A DNA stretch of 64,000 bases from Diogma glabrata (taxonomy: Eukaryota > Arthropoda > Insecta > Diptera > Cylindrotomidae). Both the position numbers and the translations under genes were made by a program. The notes below the pieces were generated by a model. The model made no database searches, was not told where the DNA came from, and saw nothing but the letters and a program-made list of their open reading frames with translations. Below, piece by piece: positions 58,669 through 64,000 of the stretch; position 1 is the stretch's first letter; the number at the start of each line of letters is the position of its first letter. The stretch spans positions 49,033,161 through 49,097,160 of the forward strand of contig OY856187.1 of the NCBI GenBank assembly GCA_963693315.1. The letters run 5' to 3'.

Positions 58669-59945
58669 CGAGCTCTTTTTGAGTTTGAATTAGTTTGAAT
58701 TTTATATCTCTCTGGTTGTTATGTACCTGTCTGCCATATTAACGCGTAACCTCTAATTGTTGATTACTAAACATCATTACCACTACTGCTGATGTTCGCC
58801 TGGGTCACGTAATAATAACTTGCTGCTGCCATTATGAATGATCGGGTGAGAACAACTCTGCCACTCTCCTAGCAGTAGCGATGCCTCACTCTCTGTAGCA
58901 CAATGTATCCATGCTACATTGATACATCCTATCTTTATTATCTGAGATGGAAATCAACACAGCTCTGTCAACCTAAATTCCAATGAAACTATCTTCAAAT
59001 CTCACCGACTTCCTCCATCTCAATTCACCTATCTGCCACGATTCATTTAACGTGTTTTTGCTAATAACTGAGAATATTTCCAGCCAGCAATACGACATTA
59101 AATCTTGAAAAAGATTTAAAGTTTTTTAAATTATTTCATTTCCCTACTTCGCCATAAGTTCATGCTTAACTGTCTTGACTCTTTTTTAAACTGCACAGAG
59201 GCAGTTGACTAAGTGCTCATCATCGCTACATAACAATTTTCCGGTTTGAAGTTTATGCCTCCCAGCTGACTCTTGTAGTAAGAATCTTCTGACATTAGAC
59301 TCACCATGGCTCCTTCGATCTTGCTCAGTTCTTCTGCACATAGGATGGCTCAGGAATAGTATCCCGCCACTAAAACCGTTTCAACTGATTTTGTTGCATT
59401 TGTAGCCTAAGCCGGTGCTGTAGGACATAAGGAATCTCATGATCCGTGTTGTACTCGCTCTACTAATTCTACGTCTAAGTTAGTCTTGCAGACTGCCTGA
59501 TTAGACCCTAGGGTTTACAGCTGGCCCACATGAATTCTTATAATATCACATTTTAACAAGATGCTGGACGCCGAAGCTATGTAATGAAGCGCTTTCTTCG
59601 TTGTTAGACAACGAAGAGGCATAGCAGGTCGCGTAACTGGTTGAAGTTATTTATATGCTCCTGACTAGCGACAGCATTGAGATCGAGCTGTAATTCCTGC
59701 TACTCCAGCACAAATACGGAAATGTACGCGATAAACATGATATATACGGAAATGGAAAAAAAATAGTGAAAAAATGAGACTCTGGCGACCCGTTCGGTGA
59801 GAGAACCACGATCAGCACGTCCAACCCCACAATTACTCACCAATTAAATAAGACAAAATAAGACAAAAATAAGACAAAAAATTGACACTAAAAATGAATT
59901 AAGTAATTGTGATGTTAAGTCGATCGTCCAAAAACAAATTTTTAT
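58669..59945. other. Intergenic DNA of mixed composition
   Basis: About 1.3 kb that is less AT-rich than average, especially 58740-59720. No long frame in any direction. It may be decayed mobile-element coding sequence, but I could not assign a family. Confidence 0.35.
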
Positions 59946-59949
59946 CTCG

Positions 59950-60030
59950 TCGCTGGTCGAGTTGGTTAAATGGTTTACCATGTAAACTTTGATCAGAGGG
60001 ACGCCGGTTCGGTTCCCGAACCGACCGGAA
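59950..60030 (+). repeat. tRNA-like SINE head
   Basis: ctggtcgagttggtt resembles a pol III A box, and ggttcggttccc, about 45 bases downstream, a B box. The following 200 bp contain a ctgtctgtcggccgtccg run (about 60206-60223), a common sight in insect dispersed repeats. Acceptor-stem pairing is absent, so it is not a working tRNA. Confidence 0.45.
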
Positions 60031-60475
60031 TAGAGATAAAACTTTTGTTACGGATCTTTCACTTTTCAAAGCAATTACTTCGGTCTGAAAGACCTAAGTA
60101 TTACATTCATGAGCTCAAAGTGAAATTCTTACCCCCACTTTTTTGGCATTTCTCGACGTTTTACGACCTACTGATTCTAAAAAAGCAAAAAAAAAAATGT
60201 GCGTCTGTCTGTCGGCCGTCCGGCCGTCACAACTGACGAAATCTAGAAAACCGTTGGACGGATTTCAAAATTTTATTTTTCTACAAATAGGTTTACTCAA
60301 TGGAAAGAGCCGAAAGGACGATGAGTTCGATAACTGTACCGGAAGTCAAAACAAGAAAATTTGCATATTTTTTGCTTAAAAAAAGTTCATTTTAAGTGAT
60401 TACGAGTAGGAACATTGAATTTGGAGAAATCTTGATGGTCGGGATTGGTATGTGAGATCAAAATCTAGATTATTG
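60031..60475. other. Probable SINE body or other dispersed repeat
   Basis: Contains a ctgtctgtcggccgtccgg run and aaccgttggacggatttc, phrases typical of insect interspersed repeats. No gene was recognised. Confidence 0.4.
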
Positions 60476-60870
60476 CATTATGAGTTTGTCAAAAAAATGT
60501 TGTCAAGTATGTCAAAAGAAAGATTTTTATTTATTTTTTTACACAATTTTTTGGAAAAAAAATAAAATCAATTGTTTGTTTGAAATGAAGTTTTATTATT
60601 ATTATTGAGAATTATGACATTATAAGTTTGTCAAAAAAATGTTGTCAAGTGTGTCAAAAGAAAGATTTTTATTTAGTGTTTTACCCAATTTTTCGGAAAA
60701 AAAAAATATTATTTATTGTTTGTTTGTAATTAAGTTTTATTATTATTATAGACAATTATGGCATTATAAGTTTGTCAAAAAATAATGTCAAGTGTGTCAA
60801 AAAATGATTTCATTTATTTTTAGCCAATTTTTTGGAAAAAAAAATGTAGCTGTTTTTATGACGTAAATGT
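60476..60870. repeat. 143-bp tandem repeat, nearly three copies
   Basis: Copies begin at cattatgagtttgtc (60476) and cattataagtttgtc (60618 and 60762). Each carries aatgt(tg)tcaagtgtgtcaaaa, a ttttttggaaaaaaaa stretch and a ttttattattatta run. The array directly precedes the dispersed repeat at 60890, in the same arrangement as the 9-bp array before copy 1. Confidence 0.9.
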
Positions 60871-60889
60871 AATTTAAAATGAAATTGGA

Positions 60890-61378
60890 CTTGGACATTT
60901 TTGAATTTGTTATAGTTTTTGAAATATTTTTGGAATTTTGAAAAAGTTTGTATTTTTGATTTTGTAATAATTTTTGCAATATATTTAGAATTTCGGAAAA
61001 AGTTTGAATTTTTAAGAGTTTTTGAAATATTATTGGAATTTAGAAAAAATTTAAATATTTGATTTTATTCCAATTTTTGGAATATTTTTGGAGTTTTGAA
61101 AAAGTTTGATTTTATTTAATTTTACAATATTTTTGGAATTTTGATTATGATTTTCCGGTAACGTATTGATGTTTCGTGTTAGATTTGTAATAAATTTTTA
61201 AACAAAGATAAAAAATACTTGTACTTTAACAAAGAGTTATGTTTGATATACATCGCTGCCCAAAACTAAAAACCATGTCCTCATAAAAGTTTTTTGCCGA
61301 AAACTATATCAAAATCCTTAACCCAGACCGAAGTTTTGATATCTCAGAGCTGTGAGATTTCAGCCCCTCCATATTTTT
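60890..61378 (+). repeat. Dispersed repeat, copy 2
   Basis: The same two-part structure as 2110-2786. AT-rich roughly 60-bp sub-repeats (60890-61140) are followed by the conserved block (61146-61378) with ttttccggtaacgtattgat, gatatacatcgctgcccaaa and gatatctcagagct. The sub-repeat part is shorter here. Same orientation as copy 1. Confidence 0.82.
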
Positions 61379-62750
61379 TCATTCTATTCAATTGAATACA
61401 TTCATTTCTAGTGTCTTAGAATTCTAAAAGAAATATTCATGTAATCAACATGAGTGTGGAATGAGAAGGAACAACCAATTTTATAATAGTTTTACAGTGA
61501 TTCATTAATTACTAGAAAACTACAGAGGAATAACGAAATCAAGGAACTCAAGTAGAAACGAAATTACGTTAAGACTGCGTTCCAATTGATGACAAATTGT
61601 ACCACACATACTAAATCAATTTAGACAACTAATTTAATTGACCAAATCAATAGGTTGTTTCTAAATGATCTGTGCGAACTTCTTACGTTAAACAATGTCT
61701 GACAACTTGATCATATCATTTATAATTAGAATTCAGTAATTTTATGAAACCAAATCTAAATTTAACAGGTAATTGGAACTCTGTATTATTAGGGTATCTG
61801 ATAGGAAATTGTTACAACCAACAGACATTAAAAATCAAACTATGATTGATTTATAGCAGAACATCGCGGATAAGAATTGTATATATGTATATAGCGGAAA
61901 GAAGAATAGATAATAATAAATGTGACGGTTCAAGGACAATATCTATACTGATTGCCGGATACAATTCTAAGGTAGGAAAACGAGTTGACAAATATGCACA
62001 ACTATTTTAGGTTTCACGACAACAACAGCAGATAGCGGCTATGGTTTGAGTTTACGGAGAAATAACTTAATCATTACAGCAAAATTATGCTTGTGAGAAC
62101 GCAGTGTGACTCAAAATCTGTGTATTACACATAAAAAAATTATTTTTATTGTAATGCCAAATTAGTGTAACGGAAAATACATTAACCGATGACTATGAAT
62201 TAAGTATGATAAAAATGTTACGAAAGTCGCGGCCAATGCAAATTTGATGTATAGGGAAAAACAGTAGCTCCGTAAATCCGGGAATTATCCAATCACGTCC
62301 TCGAGCATCAAATTACTTCGTTACAGCTACGCGGTAGCTTCCGTTCTCTGCCCTCTGGATTATTGTTGCAACCGGTAGTTTTGTTCGTTGCGGACCATAT
62401 AGAAGGTTTCTCTACGTGTTTCTACGATCATTTCTTGTGAACTTACTGCTCCTCGTGGTATTCTTCCACTTAGTTGTGTGTTCCTATTTCTTATGTTGTT
62501 TATTTCAATATTCATGTTTTCAGATGATATGCTCCACTTCATGTCAGTGCGCTGTAACATGGTAAGCTTAATTACTCTTGGTGGCTGCCAGGTATCCAAG
62601 GGAGCTCGTTATCCTCTGTCAGGCTAATTATCGGTACGTGTCGCAACGAACGGTCAGTCATACAGATGGATTGCATGCAACAGCCAGGTGTATGCAGCAA
62701 GTGTATGCAACATTTTGTGTGTAACAAGGATGTGACACAAGGATGTGACA
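61379..62750. other. Intergenic DNA, no gene recognised
   Basis: A 79-codon minus-strand frame at 62360-62599 has no known motif. Some short direct repeats occur near 62680-62755 (agtgtatgcaac, acaaggatgtgac). Confidence 0.4.
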
Positions 62751-62764
62751 TGTTTCAGAGCAAG

Positions 62765-62835
62765 CACACGTAGACCCTGCGGCGACTAGCGCTAGCCTTG
62801 CAACTCATGAACACGGGGTTCGATGCCCAAACGGA
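62765..62835 (+). repeat. Possible tRNA-like SINE head
   Basis: gcggcgactagcgctagcc resembles the D-arm region of insect tRNA-derived SINEs, and ggggttcgatgccc fits a B box and T arm. No acceptor stem. Weak. Confidence 0.35.
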
Positions 62836-64000
62836 GGCCACTTTTTCGTTACTTTGTTTAGAATATGTGCTTTTAGACTTCGTCGTTAATTAATAATTCT
62901 GAGTGTATAGTAAAAGAAAACAGTCAACATGGCATCTGGAGATATTCAAAGCTTTTAGGTCAAGTGTTTCAACGAAAATTATGACAAAGCATAATAATTT
63001 GTATGAAAAGCATATCACATTTCAACAATTAAAAAACTTGCACATGTTTTAAACATTTTTTAAATATATTTCAAAATTTTTTTTAAATTTAAATCGAACT
63101 TTTTATTATATATCCAGAACAAAATTATTCAACACAATTTCTTCATATTTCTATTTTAATAATAAATCATTACACATTTAATTGTAAATAAATAAACAAT
63201 GTGTAAACGTGACACCCCTTCAGATCAAATATCAAATACGAATCAATCAAGTTTTGTTTTATATTTTAATATTTGCAACGAAACCTTTTATTGACATTTC
63301 CTTGAAAACTAAAAAATTACAATTAAACTTACAGCAGTATAGAACTTTCATAGAATACTTAATAGTCAGCTCTTTTAAAATGGCTTAAACTCAAAAAGAT
63401 TCTCTGATTTTTAGGGTTCCGTTTTTAATACGAAACGCTATGGGTGAGAGTACAACGTGTAACGTGTTTTCCACATTATTTCGATTATCTCGTGAACCAT
63501 TAATCCGATGAACTTAAAATTTGAGGTGCTTATAAAACTAATTTATCCACACAAGATGGCGGGTTAAAAAATAAATAAAGTTGTGTTCGTTTGTTTTACA
63601 GAGGTACGATGTTAAGCCTTTGAGAACATACATTTTTTTATCGAGGCGAGTAGGGTATCATATGCAAGGGCTTCATTTCAGCATTCCTTAAAAATGTGTT
63701 TTGGAATTTTACACCTCACCATTTGTTGTATAATTCTGAAAAATGACGTTTTCTCTATGTTTTATTGCTCTGATTAACTCCGACCCTATTTCATCGAAAA
63801 TCTTGAAATATATTTGGAATGATAGAAAAATGAGTAGGTTTTTAATGAAAAATATAGAGAAGTGGCAGATACTCATAACTATATTTATTAAAGGGGTGGG
63901 AATGTTAAGGGGTAAAAACATCATTTAGAACCAGTCAAGAGGGGTGTCATTTGAAAGAGCACTTGATTTTAGAAACATTGCGATTTTTTCAGAATTTTGC
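62836..64000. other. AT-rich intergenic DNA with interspersed-repeat-like segment
   Basis: The segment at 63411-63640 begins tagggttccgtttttaatac and resembles a widespread class of insect dispersed repeat; the family is not determined. Two opposing short frames near 63709-63928 have no recognised motif. Confidence 0.4.

Noticed and set aside
1..64000. CRISPR arrays, bacterial operons, phage or virus genomes
   Set aside because: No spaced direct repeats of CRISPR type, no ribosome-binding-site organisation, and all retroelement genes fit insect transposons; no envelope gene was seen.

Overview
This window is about 70% A+T eukaryotic DNA, almost certainly from an arthropod and most likely an insect. 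It has no prokaryotic gene layout. The recognisable coding sequence is nearly all transposable elements of types common in insects: CR1/Jockey-group, Jockey-type and RTE-like non-LTR retrotransposons, Gypsy LTR retrotransposons, hAT and Harbinger-like DNA elements, and a Helitron fragment. Long intergenic stretches hold tandem arrays, palindromes and tRNA-derived SINE-like pieces. I cannot name the species from the sequence.

Layout. 0.7-2.8 kb: a 1.3-kb array of a 9-bp unit, followed by a dispersed repeat that recurs at 60.9-61.4 kb. 2.8-9.4 kb: AT-rich DNA without a convincing gene. 9.36-18.6 kb: a minus-strand CR1/Jockey-group element (copy A) split by a 6.2-kb hAT element with 8-bp target duplications; the hAT itself contains a 5'-truncated plus-strand relative of the same retrotransposon (copy B). 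19.1-27.7 kb: a deleted minus-strand Gypsy relic split by a structurally complete 7.35-kb Gypsy element (355-bp LTRs, PBS, gag, protease, RT, RNase H, integrase, polypurine tract). Its reading frames carry several frameshifts and a stop. 27.7-34.4 kb: mostly empty, but at 32.3-33.2 kb there is a candidate small host gene with promoter, signal peptide and introns. 34.5-42.1 kb: a decayed Gypsy element split by an RTE-like element whose roughly 1000-residue ORF is intact and flanked by a 15-bp target duplication.

42-64 kb: Jockey endonuclease and RT relics (47.3 and 50.5-51.1 kb), a palindrome built from 145-bp repeats (47.7-48.5 kb), the N-terminal part of a Helitron gene (49 kb), a second 9-bp array (52.6 kb), a 438-bp hAT MITE (53.3 kb), a foldback element containing a Harbinger-like MITE (56.9-58.7 kb), three tRNA-like SINE heads and a 143-bp tandem repeat (60.5 kb).

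The insertions give a relative chronology: copy A, then the hAT, then copy B; old Gypsy, then young Gypsy; decayed Gypsy, then RTE. No host pathway can be reconstructed, and I see no undescribed enzymatic system. The most informative items are the nested insertions, the intact RTE ORF, the repeat family seen beside two unrelated tandem arrays, and the small spliced secreted-protein candidate. Everything is from reading by eye; no database search was run.
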